Part shown: positions 25,159-33,227 of the stretch, piece by piece
Position numbering within the stretch: the stretch's first letter is position 1
How the letters are laid out: every line of letters begins with the position of its first letter
NCBI RefSeq assembly: GCF_012033695.1
Contig: NZ_JAAVJI010000011.1
Span: 62,001-126,000, forward strand
Direction: 5' to 3'
Source: Pseudomonas quercus
GTDB taxonomy: Bacteria > Pseudomonadota > Gammaproteobacteria > Pseudomonadales > Pseudomonadaceae
DNA length: 64,000 bases
Notes under the pieces: generated by a model
The model's input: only the letters and a program-made list of their open reading frames with translations
What the model was told of the DNA's origin: nothing
The model's database searches: none
Position numbers and translations under genes: made by a program

Positions 25159-25941
25159 CTATCGATGCGCTCTATCAGCCCGGCCTTCGGTGTGCTTGGT
25201 GGGCTCTCGCTCAAAGGGGTAAGGCATTTTCCAGCGCTTGTAGATGGCTCGCAGCTGACCGTTGGCGACCAGTTCGTCCATACGCCGATCAAAGACGTCG
25301 CGCAATTCGCGACCCCTCTCGCTGTTTGTAAAACCCAGGTACAGCGGCAAGTCGATGAGGTGGGTCATTTTATAGGCCATAGGGTCTGGCGCTTGCTGCT
25401 GGATGTAATCCATTTCCTGCTCAGCATCGATGTAGTAGTCAGCACGGCCACGCTTGAGCATTTCAAGAATGCCGTCCCGCCGATGTATTTCCTCGTACTG
25501 TTTTGCCGATGGCAGGTAACGCTGGAACTCATAACCACGCACCCAGGCGAGGCGGTAGTCGCCCAGGCTGGTAGGGGTTGGCGCTGGCAGCCTGGCCAGG
25601 CTCAAAGCATAGATATGGTCAGTGTCGTAATGCCAGCGGGGGTATAGGCAGTTTTGCTCATCCTTGTAAGACCCCACCCAGGCATCGGCCTCACCACGCT
25701 GCACTAGGCCCACGGACCGAAGATAAGGCTCGATCCGCCATACCACTTCGTAGCCGGCTGGCTCGAAAATGATACGCATCAGGTCCCACCCCAGCCCGGT
25801 ACCGTCAGCACCGGTGTAGTCCTCCCAGGCATCGCTGACAATGGCAACAGTGCCAGACGCCGGTACAGTCTTGGCCACCTGCGCGCTGACGAGCCCGGTG
25901 GCCAGCAGCCCGCACAACAATGACGCCACCCACTTGAACAT
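25159..25941 (-). CDS. Periplasmic substrate-binding protein, family 3 type
   Basis: 260 residues with a cleavable signal (about 1-20, ending LVSAQ) and a two-lobed binding fold resembling polar-amino-acid receptors: DAWEDYTGADGTGLGWDLMR, GEADAWVGSYKDE, and the C-terminal LRAIYKRW typical of SBP family 3. No permease or ATPase gene adjoins it, so it may serve a distant transporter or act as a sensor. It lies between ribA and the riboflavin-thiamine-phospholipid group, a position seen in other pseudomonads. Ligand unknown. Confidence 0.85.
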   Translation of the reverse strand: MFKWVASLLCGLLATGLVSAQVAKTVPASGTVAIVSDAWEDYTGADGTGLGWDLMRIIFEPAGYEVVWRIEPYLRSVGLVQRGEADAWVGSYKDEQNCLYPRWHYDTDHIYALSLARLPAPTPTSLGDYRLAWVRGYEFQRYLPSAKQYEEIHRRDGILEMLKRGRADYYIDAEQEMDYIQQQAPDPMAYKMTHLIDLPLYLGFTNSERGRELRDVFDRRMDELVANGQLRAIYKRWKMPYPFEREPTKHTEGRADRAHR

Positions 25942-25980
25942 TGCCTACTCCATTTGGCGCGATCCGTGTTTGTGCCAGGG

Positions 25981-26484
25981 TCAGGCCAATAACTGTACCA
26001 GCCCCTGCATTGCGAGCCAGGCAAAGACACCGGCAAGCACATCGTCCAGCATGATGCCGATGCCGCCATGCACATGCCGGTCGATCCAGCGGATGGGCCA
26101 CGGCTTGAGAATATCGAAGAACCGGAATACCAGAAACCCTATAACCAGCCAGTACCAGCCCTCAGGCACCAGCCATAGGGTAATCCACATGCCGACCATT
26201 TCGTCCCACACGATGCCTTCATGATCATGCACACGTAGGTCATCGGCGACCTTGCCGCATAGCCAGAAGCCAAACAGCATGGTCAATCCCAGTACTAGCC
26301 AATACCCCCAATCGGGCAGCATCTGCCATAGTGGGATGAAAGGCAGCGCGACCAATGAACCCCAGGTACCTGGTGCCTTGGGCAAGGTACCCGAGCCAAA
26401 GCCGAACGCGAGAAAATGCCACGGATTGCGCCACACTGAAGGTGGCACAAACTCCGCAGGTACTTGGTTCGGATGGTCTGTCAC
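25981..26484 (-). CDS. pgpA: Phosphatidylglycerophosphatase A
   Basis: Inner-membrane phosphatase that converts phosphatidylglycerol phosphate to phosphatidylglycerol. 167 residues with the family segments GFGSGTLPKAPGTWGS near residues 28-43 and KVADDLRVHDHEGIVWDEMVG about 78-98 (metal-binding acidic residues), and the conserved DILKPWPI. Begins at GTG 26484, overlapping the thiL stop by 4 bases (GTGA). Order thiL-pgpA is conserved across gammaproteobacteria. Confidence 0.95.
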   Translation of the reverse strand: MTDHPNQVPAEFVPPSVWRNPWHFLAFGFGSGTLPKAPGTWGSLVALPFIPLWQMLPDWGYWLVLGLTMLFGFWLCGKVADDLRVHDHEGIVWDEMVGMWITLWLVPEGWYWLVIGFLVFRFFDILKPWPIRWIDRHVHGGIGIMLDDVLAGVFAWLAMQGLVQLLA

Positions 26485-27452
26485 GGTTGCTCCCGGAAAT
26501 GTTGATAGCCCAGCTGGCGGGGCGTGATCTGTCGACCCCGTTCATCAAGCAGGCTTACGCCGCTGCCTGCCAGCGCCTTGCCGATCACGAAGGGCATGTG
26601 GCCCTGTAGACGCAATGCCTCAAGGTGCTGCGCGGGTAATGTGAACGCCAACCTGTAATCGTCGCCGCCACTGAGCGCCGCTTGCAAGGCAGCAGGCCTG
26701 CCAGCGAAGGCACACACGGCATCTGACAACGGTACGCTTGATTGTTCTATTTCAAGTGCTACGCCCGAAGCCGTCGCGATATGTCCACAATCGGCCAGCA
26801 AACCATCGGAAATATCCAGGGCAGCCGTTGCCAGGCCCCGTAGCGCCAGGCCCAAGGCAAATTGAGGTTGTGGTGCCCAATAGCGTTCAAGCAGCAGGTC
26901 GCTGATAGGCGTTACAGCGGTGCACTCGCCCAGAACCAGCGGCAAGGCACCTGCGGCCTCCCCTAGCGTTCCGCCCACACAGAGCAGGTCGCCAGGGCGA
27001 GCACCATGGCGGGTCAGCGCCTGGCCCACAGGTACACTGCCAAAAACAGTAAGGGTCAGGCTCAATGGCCCACGGGTGGTATCACCCCCTACCAGTTGCA
27101 TGCCACACGCCAACGCCATGCTGTCCAGCCCTTCGGCGAAGGCCTGCAGCCATGCGGGGGCAACGGCTGGCAGTGTCAGTGCCAGGGTGAACCCAATCGG
27201 CGTCGCGCCCATGGCGGCCAGGTCGCTGGCCGCAACAGCAAGCGCTCGTTGCCCCAGCCGGTACGCAGGTGCGCCCTGTGGAAAATGCACACCTTCCACA
27301 AGGGTGTCGGTAGAGACGGCCAACTGTTCGCCTTCAGGTAGCGCAAGCAGCGCGCAATCGTCGCCGATACCCAAGGCCACGCCGTTAACAGCACGTGCGC
27401 AAGCTGCCGCCGCAAAGTAGTGGCGGATCAGCTCGAACTCCCCTAGTGCCAC
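26481..27452 (-). CDS. thiL: Thiamine-monophosphate kinase
   Basis: Phosphorylates thiamine monophosphate to the active diphosphate. GTG 27452 yields the conserved start (M)ALGEFELIRHYF and 323 residues; the open frame continues upstream into nusB without meaning. Motifs seen: GIGDDCALL (Mg-ATP), STDTLVEGVHFP, and VGGDTTRGPLSLT. It starts 4 bases after the nusB stop and overlaps pgpA, so this is a tight operon. Confidence 0.95.
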   Translation of the reverse strand: MALGEFELIRHYFAAAACARAVNGVALGIGDDCALLALPEGEQLAVSTDTLVEGVHFPQGAPAYRLGQRALAVAASDLAAMGATPIGFTLALTLPAVAPAWLQAFAEGLDSMALACGMQLVGGDTTRGPLSLTLTVFGSVPVGQALTRHGARPGDLLCVGGTLGEAAGALPLVLGECTAVTPISDLLLERYWAPQPQFALGLALRGLATAALDISDGLLADCGHIATASGVALEIEQSSVPLSDAVCAFAGRPAALQAALSGGDDYRLAFTLPAQHLEALRLQGHMPFVIGKALAGSGVSLLDERGRQITPRQLGYQHFREQP

Positions 27453-27456
27453 GGCC

Positions 27457-27954
27457 TCAGCGCTTGTGCGCTTTGACTTCGGGCGCGCGCAGGCGCGGCG
27501 CCAGCTTGTCCAGCACCCCATTGACGAACTTGTGACCGTCTGTGGCGCCGTAGATCTTGGCCAGCTCGATACCTTCGTTGATGACGACTCGGTAAGGCAC
27601 GTCCACACGCTTGAGCAATTCGAACGTAGACAGGCGCAGCACCGCCAACTCGACCGGGTCCATTTCGTCTAGCGTCAGGTCCACGCAGGGTGCAAGGGCT
27701 TTGTCGATTTCGGTTTTGTTGGATGGTACGCCGTGCAGCAGCTCGCGGAAGTAGGCACCGTCCACGTCGCTGAAATCGTTGTCCACACGGAACTGCGCTT
27801 CGATTTCGTTAAGCGAGTGCCCGGCCAATTGCCATTGATACAAGGCTTGGGTGGCCATCTTGCGGGCCTCGCGGCGCTTCGCGGTCTTGCTTTTCGCTGC
27901 AGCAGGGTCCTTGGCTTCCCGAGGGTTGAACTGCTCGTTTTCGTCGTTGATCAC
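27457..27954 (-). CDS. nusB: Transcription antitermination factor NusB
   Basis: Binds boxA RNA with NusE/S10 in rRNA antitermination. GTG 27954 gives 165 residues starting (M)INDENEQFNPREAK, with a lysine/arginine-rich lead (AAAKSKTAKRREARKMATQALYQW) before the family helices, ending at GVLDKLAPRLR. It overlaps the ribH stop by 4 bases (GTGA). The ribH-nusB-thiL-pgpA order is standard. Confidence 0.96.
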   Translation of the reverse strand: MINDENEQFNPREAKDPAAAKSKTAKRREARKMATQALYQWQLAGHSLNEIEAQFRVDNDFSDVDGAYFRELLHGVPSNKTEIDKALAPCVDLTLDEMDPVELAVLRLSTFELLKRVDVPYRVVINEGIELAKIYGATDGHKFVNGVLDKLAPRLRAPEVKAHKR

Positions 27955-28427
27955 TTGGCCTCCAACTGCGCCAGCAGGCTGACCATTTCCAGAGCGGACA
28001 AGGCCGCTTCGGCGCCTTTGTTGCCTGCCTTGGTACCGGAACGCTCGATGGCCTGCTCGATGGAGTCTACGGTGAGCACACCGAACGCCACGGGCACACC
28101 GAACTCCATGGACACCTGGGACAGGCCCTTGGTGCATTCGCCAGCCACGTATTCAAAATGCGGCGTGCCGCCACGAATGACTGCACCCAGTGCAATGATG
28201 GCGTCGAACTCGCTGCGCTGGGCTACCTTTTGTGCTACCAACGGGATTTCGAACGCGCCAGGGGCACGGATAACCGTGATATCGCTTTCATTGATGCCGT
28301 GGCGAACCAGTGCATCAACCGCACCGCTGACCAGGCTTTCCACAACAAAGCTGTTGAAGCGGCCAACTACCAGTGCATAGCGCCCTTGTGGGGCAATGAA
28401 GGTACCTTCGATGGTCTTCAGGGTCAT
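27951..28427 (-). CDS. ribH: 6,7-dimethyl-8-ribityllumazine synthase
   Basis: Penultimate riboflavin step, forming lumazine from the 3,4-dihydroxybutanone phosphate made by RibB and the pyrimidine made by RibD. 158 residues with ARFN-like GRFNSFVVESL, the VIRAPGAFEIPL segment, ALGAVIRGGTPHFEYVAGE (active-site His) and the C-terminal KGAEAALSALEM. Preceded by a terminator-type hairpin overlapping the end of ribBA and by a second hairpin, so its expression may be partly separate from ribDC-BA. Confidence 0.96.
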   Translation of the reverse strand: MTLKTIEGTFIAPQGRYALVVGRFNSFVVESLVSGAVDALVRHGINESDITVIRAPGAFEIPLVAQKVAQRSEFDAIIALGAVIRGGTPHFEYVAGECTKGLSQVSMEFGVPVAFGVLTVDSIEQAIERSGTKAGNKGAEAALSALEMVSLLAQLEAK

Positions 28428-28452
28428 TCGGCGGTCTCGTATTTAAAGAGCC

Positions 28453-28471
28453 AGGCCGCGTGAAGCGGCCT
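28453..28471 (-). terminator. Hairpin in the ribBA-ribH gap
   Basis: Perfect 7-bp stem AGGCCGC/GCGGCCT with a TTCAC loop on the minus strand, 26 bases upstream of the ribH start. Only a few A/T follow, so it is more likely an mRNA structure or processing element than a terminator. Confidence 0.45.
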
Positions 28472-28491
28472 GTGGGTAAGTAAAGTCCAAA

Positions 28492-28510
28492 AACAGGCAA
28501 GGGGCCTGTT
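28492..28510 (-). terminator. Intrinsic terminator overlapping the ribBA stop codon
   Basis: Minus strand: AACAGGC, loop CCCTT, GCCTGTT, then TTT before GG (five T in all counting the stem). The stem begins inside the TAA of ribBA, so termination here would split the riboflavin group into ribD-ribC-ribBA and ribH-nusB-thiL-pgpA. Confidence 0.7.
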
Positions 28511-29601
28511 TATTCGGAGGGCACGTATTCTACAACTTCCAGATCGAATCCGGATATCGCGTTGTACTTCATTGGCGAACTCATCAGGCGCATCTTGCGC
28601 ACGCCCAGATCGCGCAATATCTGCGAACCGGCACCGATGGTGCTGTAGGTAGTAAGGGCCTTGGGCGGCGCATGTTCGGTCACCTCACGGATATGCGCCA
28701 GCAAGCGGTCGCCATCGGGCGCATGCCCCAGCAACAGCACCACGCCTGCGCCTGCTTCAGCCACCCGGCTCATGGCTGCCCGCAGGCTCCAGCGCCCTGG
28801 CTGTTTCACCATGAGCAGATCACGGAGGGGGTCCATGTTGTGGACGCGCACCAGCGTAGGCTCCTCCCCCTGGATTTTCCCCAGGGTCAGGGCCATGTGC
28901 ACATCGCCTTCGACCGAATCCCGGTAGGTCACCAGGTTGAACGGCCCCAGGTCGGTGTCCAGTGGCCGCTCAGACACCCTCGCTACGGTACGCTCGTGGA
29001 TCATGCGGTAATGGATGAGGTCGGCGATGGTACCGATGCGAATCCCGTGTTCGGCTGCAAAGGTTTCCAGCTCAGCCCTGCGCGACATGGTGCCGTCATT
29101 GTTCATGATCTCGCAGATCACCCCCGCGGGCTCGAACCCGGCCATACGGGCCAGGTCACAGGCCGCTTCGGTATGCCCGGCACGTGCAAGTGTTCCCCCC
29201 GGCTGGGCCATCAGCGGGAAGATATGCCCTGGGCTGACGATGTCGTCGGCTACAGCGCCTCTGGCCGCAGCAGCCTGTACGGTCCGAGCCCTGTCTGCTG
29301 CGGAAATGCCCGTGGTCACGCCGGTGGCTGCTTCGATGGAGACGGTGAACTTGGTGCCGAAACCTGAACCATTGCGAGGGGCCATCAGTGGCAGCTTCAG
29401 GGTTTCACAACGCTCGCGGGTCATGGGCATGCAAATCAGGCCACAGGCAAACCGCGCCATGAAGTTGATGTGCTCGGCCTGGCAGCATTCGGCGGCCATG
29501 ATCAGGTCGCCTTCGTTCTCGCGGTCTTCGTCATCCATAAGGATGACCATCTTGCCCTGGCGAATGTCTTCTACCAGCTCTTCAATCGTGTTGAGCGCCA
29601 C
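28510..29601 (-). CDS. ribBA: 3,4-dihydroxy-2-butanone-4-phosphate synthase with a degenerate GTP-cyclohydrolase-II-like domain
   Basis: 363 residues. The N-terminal half (1-200) is an intact RibB: DDEDRENEGD (23-32) for metal and substrate, TKFTVSIEA, PGHIFPL (124-130) and the RAGHTEA loop. The C-terminal half (about 205-363) keeps the cyclohydrolase II fold outline (LVRVHNMDPLRD, LRDLGVRKMRLMSSP) but contains no cysteine at all, so the zinc site is gone and it cannot be a normal cyclohydrolase II. The intact enzyme is encoded at 24445-25035. Starts at GTG 29601, 17 bases after ribC. Confidence 0.94.
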   Translation of the reverse strand: MALNTIEELVEDIRQGKMVILMDDEDRENEGDLIMAAECCQAEHINFMARFACGLICMPMTRERCETLKLPLMAPRNGSGFGTKFTVSIEAATGVTTGISAADRARTVQAAAARGAVADDIVSPGHIFPLMAQPGGTLARAGHTEAACDLARMAGFEPAGVICEIMNNDGTMSRRAELETFAAEHGIRIGTIADLIHYRMIHERTVARVSERPLDTDLGPFNLVTYRDSVEGDVHMALTLGKIQGEEPTLVRVHNMDPLRDLLMVKQPGRWSLRAAMSRVAEAGAGVVLLLGHAPDGDRLLAHIREVTEHAPPKALTTYSTIGAGSQILRDLGVRKMRLMSSPMKYNAISGFDLEVVEYVPSE

Positions 29602-29618
29602 GCGGCACCCCCTTGGTG

Positions 29619-30278
29619 TTATTTGAGGTAGCCATTGGCGGCAAGAAAGCCTTCGGTGATCCCGCCCTGCCCGGGCTCGGCGGCCTTGTCGCCCAGCAGC
29701 AGACGCTCCAGGTAACGGGCCAGCAGGTCGACTTCCAAGTTGACGCGGCGCCCTGGCCGGTAGTCAGCCATGACGGTTTCGGCCAGCGTGTGAGGCACGA
29801 TGGTCAGCTCGAATTCGGCGCCATTGACGGCATTGACCGTCAGGCTGGTGCCGTCCACGGTAATGGACCCCTTGTGGGCGATGTACTTGGCCAGCTCCTT
29901 CGGGGCTCGCACGGTGAATTGCACAGCCCGGGCATTATCGCTACGGGCAACGACTTCACCTACGCCATCCACATGCCCACTGACCAGATGGCCACCCAGC
30001 CGGCTGCTAGGGGTAAGGGCTTTCTCCAGATTAACCGGGCTGCCAGCTTTCAAATCGTTGAAGGCGGTACAGTCCAGTGTTTCGCGACTTACATCAGCCC
30101 AGAAACCATCACCGGGCAGTTCCACGGCAGTGAGGCACACGCCATTGACGGCAATGCTGTCGCCCAGCTTCACATCGCCCAGGTCCAGCTTGCCGGTATG
30201 CACATGAACGCGCACGTCACCGCCCTTGGGCGTGAGGGCGCGGATGCTGCCAATGGATTCGATGATGCCGGTAAACAT
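29619..30278 (-). CDS. ribC: Riboflavin synthase, alpha chain
   Basis: Dismutates two lumazines to riboflavin. 219 residues built from two similar beta-barrel halves; N-terminal MFTGIIESIG, first-half VNGVCLTAV and SRETL, second-half GHLVSGHVDGVG and VDGTSLTVNAV are the family hallmarks. Also called ribE in other nomenclatures. Lies 23 bases after ribD and 17 before ribBA. Confidence 0.96.
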   Translation of the reverse strand: MFTGIIESIGSIRALTPKGGDVRVHVHTGKLDLGDVKLGDSIAVNGVCLTAVELPGDGFWADVSRETLDCTAFNDLKAGSPVNLEKALTPSSRLGGHLVSGHVDGVGEVVARSDNARAVQFTVRAPKELAKYIAHKGSITVDGTSLTVNAVNGAEFELTIVPHTLAETVMADYRPGRRVNLEVDLLARYLERLLLGDKAAEPGQGGITEGFLAANGYLK

Positions 30279-30301
30279 GAAAACCTCCGGGAAAACGGGA
30301 A

Positions 30302-31441
30302 TTATACGGGGCGGGCTGGCGCTGGCACGGCAATGACCTGCCAGTCGTCGCCCACCGCTCGCATGTGCACAATCTTGAGCGCTGGTGCTTCGGCCATATG
30401 GGCCAGCGGCCAGTCCAGCAAAGGCCGTGCGCTGGACCCCATGAACAGGGCCGCCATAAACACGTGGTATTCATCTACCAGCCTCGCCTGCGCAAAGGCG
30501 CCCGCCAGGCGCGAGCCGGCCTCTACCAATACTTCGTTGGCGCCGCGCCGCGCGAGTTCACGCAATAACTGTGGCAGGGCTACGTGGCCGCCTGAACCGG
30601 GCAGTGCCAATAACTCAGCGCTGACCGCCTGATAGGCGGCAGAATCAGCCGGCGGCTGGGCACACACCACCAGCGATGGGCCCGCGGCGAAAAAAGGGGC
30701 TGTGGTGGGTACACGCAAGCGACCATCGACCAATACCCGCGTGGGGGACCGACTGGTTGCCAAGGCCGTTGCAGCTGGCGGCAGGCCCAGCTCAGCCGCT
30801 CGTACGGTCAAGCGCGCGCCATCGACCATGACCGTATCTGCGCCGGTAATAACCACACTGGAACGAGCCCGCAGGCGTTGAACCGCACGCCGGGCATCCG
30901 GCCCGGTAATCCATTGGCTCTCACCGTTGGCCATGGCCGTTCGGCCATCCAGGCTCATGGCCAGCTTGACCCGTACAAAAGGCAAGCCCTGTTCCATACG
31001 CTTGATGAAACCGGGGTTGACCGCGCGGGCCTCGGCCTCCAGCACGCCAGCCTGCACCGTGACACCGGCTGCAGCCAGCCGAGCCAACCCTTGACCGGCG
31101 ACCTGGGGGTTCGGGTCCTGCATGGCGGCCACTACCCGGGTCACGCCGGCTGCCAGCAAGGCCTCTGCACAAGGCGGCGTACGGCCATAGTGGCTACAGG
31201 GTTCAAGGGTCACGTAGGCGGTCGCACCCCGAGCCGCTTCGCCGGCCTGCCGCAGCGCATGAACTTCGGCATGAGGTTCGCCCGCCCGTACGTGCCAGCC
31301 CTCGCCTACTGTTTCGTCACCGCGGGCGATGACACAGCCCACACGAGGGTTGGGGTCAGTGGAGTACAGGCCCTGCCGCGCCAGTTCCAGCGCGCGGGCC
31401 ATGAAACGACGGTCCACGGCATCTTGGGTCACGCTGTTCAT
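30302..31441 (-). CDS. ribD: Bifunctional pyrimidine deaminase/reductase RibD
   Basis: Second and third riboflavin steps. The deaminase half carries the zinc site HAEVHAL (H57, E59) and PCSHYGRTPPC (C82, C91). The reductase half starts around residue 150 with RVKLAMSLDGRTA and has the SQWITGPDAR and GADTVMVD segments. 379 residues, normal. Its start overlaps the nrdR stop (ATGA). No FMN riboswitch is seen anywhere in this operon. Confidence 0.97.
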   Translation of the reverse strand: MNSVTQDAVDRRFMARALELARQGLYSTDPNPRVGCVIARGDETVGEGWHVRAGEPHAEVHALRQAGEAARGATAYVTLEPCSHYGRTPPCAEALLAAGVTRVVAAMQDPNPQVAGQGLARLAAAGVTVQAGVLEAEARAVNPGFIKRMEQGLPFVRVKLAMSLDGRTAMANGESQWITGPDARRAVQRLRARSSVVITGADTVMVDGARLTVRAAELGLPPAATALATSRSPTRVLVDGRLRVPTTAPFFAAGPSLVVCAQPPADSAAYQAVSAELLALPGSGGHVALPQLLRELARRGANEVLVEAGSRLAGAFAQARLVDEYHVFMAALFMGSSARPLLDWPLAHMAEAPALKIVHMRAVGDDWQVIAVPAPARPV

Positions 31442-31902
31442 TTGGCAGCGGGCTCCCTAGCCAAGCGGTCCAGCTCTTCCCGGAATTCGTCTAGCGCCTG
31501 GAAGCGGCGATACACCGAGGCGAAGCGGATATAGGCTACTTCATCCAGCTTGCGCAGCTCGGCCATCACCCACTCGCCCACCACCATCGATTTCACTTCA
31601 CGTTCTCCCGTGGCACGCAGTTGCCCCTTGATATGGCCCAGCGCAGCTTCGATCCGCTCGATGCTTACAGGCCGCTTTTCCAAGGCCCGCTGCATGCCTG
31701 CACGTAGCTTGTCTTCGTCGAAAGGCTGGCGGCTGCCGTCCTGCTTGATCAGCCGAGGCAGCACAAGCTCGGCGGTTTCAAAGGTGGTGAAGCGCTCGCC
31801 ACAGGCCAGGCATTCGCGGCGGCGGCGGACCTGCTCGCCTTCTGCGACCAGTCGCGAATCAATGACTTTGGTGTCGTTGGCGGCACAGAAAGGACAGTGC
31901 AT
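31438..31902 (-). CDS. nrdR: Transcriptional repressor NrdR
   Basis: ATP/dATP-sensing repressor of ribonucleotide reductase genes. 154 residues with a zinc ribbon (C3, C6, C31, C34) and an ATP-cone domain (LIKQDGSRQPFDEDKL onwards). It heads the riboflavin operon, the usual place, and is divergent from the lipoprotein gene at 32033; the 130-base gap (31903-32032) must hold both promoters. Confidence 0.97.
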   Translation of the reverse strand: MHCPFCAANDTKVIDSRLVAEGEQVRRRRECLACGERFTTFETAELVLPRLIKQDGSRQPFDEDKLRAGMQRALEKRPVSIERIEAALGHIKGQLRATGEREVKSMVVGEWVMAELRKLDEVAYIRFASVYRRFQALDEFREELDRLAREPAAK

Positions 31903-32032
31903 GGTGGCCGGTACGTTCTGGAAGGGAGAACAATGTTAGCGCATCGCCCGGCGCAGACACAGCCTTGGGTTTCAGGTATACAGGCCAGGCGCGATGACGC
32001 GCTGGTTTCATGCCTACAGGAACAGGCTTCCC

Positions 32033-32497
32033 ATGACAGTACGTTCACTTGCCTTGCTCTGCTGCGTCGGCCTGCTTGCCGCCTGCTCCAGCGAGCCCAC
32101 CAAGCCGCCACCCGCCCCCGCGCCTGCGGCAGCCAAGGCCCCCGCCCCGGATATACGCGACCCGGAGCCCCTTGGGCCTTTGCCCGCTTATCAGCGTGAA
32201 CTCAGCGGCACCCTCACCCCCATTCCTCGTGGTGCCGAGGTGGAGCTGGCCCTGCTGGTCATAGACGAACGGGGCCGGCCTCAGCAACTGCTGGCCAATA
32301 CCACACTGGCCGGTACGGGCCAGCCGCTGCCCTTCCGCCTGCGCTTCAACCCCGATGCGTTCCCTCAAAATGCTCGTGTTGAACTGCGCGGCCGCGCCAG
32401 CCAGTCTGGCCAGCTGATTCTACACCTCACGCCCAGGCAGATCGGCGGCCCTACAACGCAGCTGCTGGGTACGATGGAAATGACCAAGGCCCCTTGA
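32033..32497 (+). CDS. YbaY-family lipoprotein
   Basis: 154 residues from ATG 32033 with a lipoprotein signal (LLAACSS, cysteine at 18), then a short proline/alanine-rich linker (about 25-45) and a YbaY-like beta domain (YQRELSGTLTPIPRGAEVELALL, PLPFRLRF, ARVELRG). Located by inference in the outer membrane; function unknown. An upstream in-frame ATG at 31994 would put a charged stretch before the signal and is rejected. The methyltransferase gene follows directly. Confidence 0.87.
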   Translation: MTVRSLALLCCVGLLAACSSEPTKPPPAPAPAAAKAPAPDIRDPEPLGPLPAYQRELSGTLTPIPRGAEVELALLVIDERGRPQQLLANTTLAGTGQPLPFRLRFNPDAFPQNARVELRGRASQSGQLILHLTPRQIGGPTTQLLGTMEMTKAP

Positions 32498-33166
32498 ATG
32501 CCCCTTGAACACCTGCATAGCGCCTTGGCTGAACTGCTCGGGGAGGCCCGGCTTGCGCAGGTGGCTCTGCCGGGTACAGCGCTGCATCTATGGTTGCTGG
32601 ACCCCGCCAACCTGGACCGGCCTTTCAGCCGCGAGGAAACTCAGCGGGTATTGGACACACCGCCCTACTGGAGCTTCTGTTGGGCCAGTGGCCTGGCCCT
32701 GGCACGCTTCATCGCCCAGCACCCCTATTGGGTACAAGGCAAGCGGGTATTGGACTTCGGCGCCGGGTCAGGCGTGGCAGGCATCGCAGCAGCCCGTGCA
32801 GGGGCTGCCTGCGTAGTGGCGTGCGACCTGGACCCTATAGCCCTGGAGGCCTGCCGAGCCAATGCAGCGCTCAATCGCGTGACGCTTGAATACCGCGACA
32901 ACGCTTTTTCTGCTGGCGACAGCTTCGACCTGGCCAGCTTCGACCTGATAGTGGCCGCCGATGTGTTGTACGACCGGGAAAACCTGCCGCTGCTGGCTGC
33001 CTTTCTGAAACGCGCCCCGCAGGCACTGGTGGCCGACTCTCGTATTCGAGACCTTAGCCACCCGTGCTATACCCGGCTGGCACACCTTCAGGCCATGACG
33101 CTGCCGGACCTGGCTGAACCTGAAGCGTTTCGCCAGGTAAGCCTGTACCACGGCCAGCGGCCGTGA
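32498..33166 (+). CDS. Class I SAM-dependent methyltransferase (ETFB-lysine/PrmA-like)
   Basis: 222 residues. Motif I is VLDFGAGSGVAGIAAAR (about 84-100), followed by ACDLDPIALEACRANA (motif II) and DLIVAADVLYDRENLP (post-I/IV), the arrangement of METTL20/ETFB-lysine and nicotinamide N-methylase-like enzymes. A protein-lysine target is therefore a reasonable guess but not shown. Start codon immediately follows the lipoprotein stop, so the genes are co-transcribed. Confidence 0.87.
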   Translation: MPLEHLHSALAELLGEARLAQVALPGTALHLWLLDPANLDRPFSREETQRVLDTPPYWSFCWASGLALARFIAQHPYWVQGKRVLDFGAGSGVAGIAAARAGAACVVACDLDPIALEACRANAALNRVTLEYRDNAFSAGDSFDLASFDLIVAADVLYDRENLPLLAAFLKRAPQALVADSRIRDLSHPCYTRLAHLQAMTLPDLAEPEAFRQVSLYHGQRP

Positions 33167-33227
33167 CTTTCAGCCGGCCACGGCAGCCATTATAGTGTCG
33201 CCAATCATGTCTTCTTCGAGAGTCACC

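Noticed and set aside
29602..31902. FMN riboswitch in the riboflavin operon
   Set aside because: Spaces between the genes are at most 23 bases, and the 130 bases before nrdR lack the RFN motifs I know.
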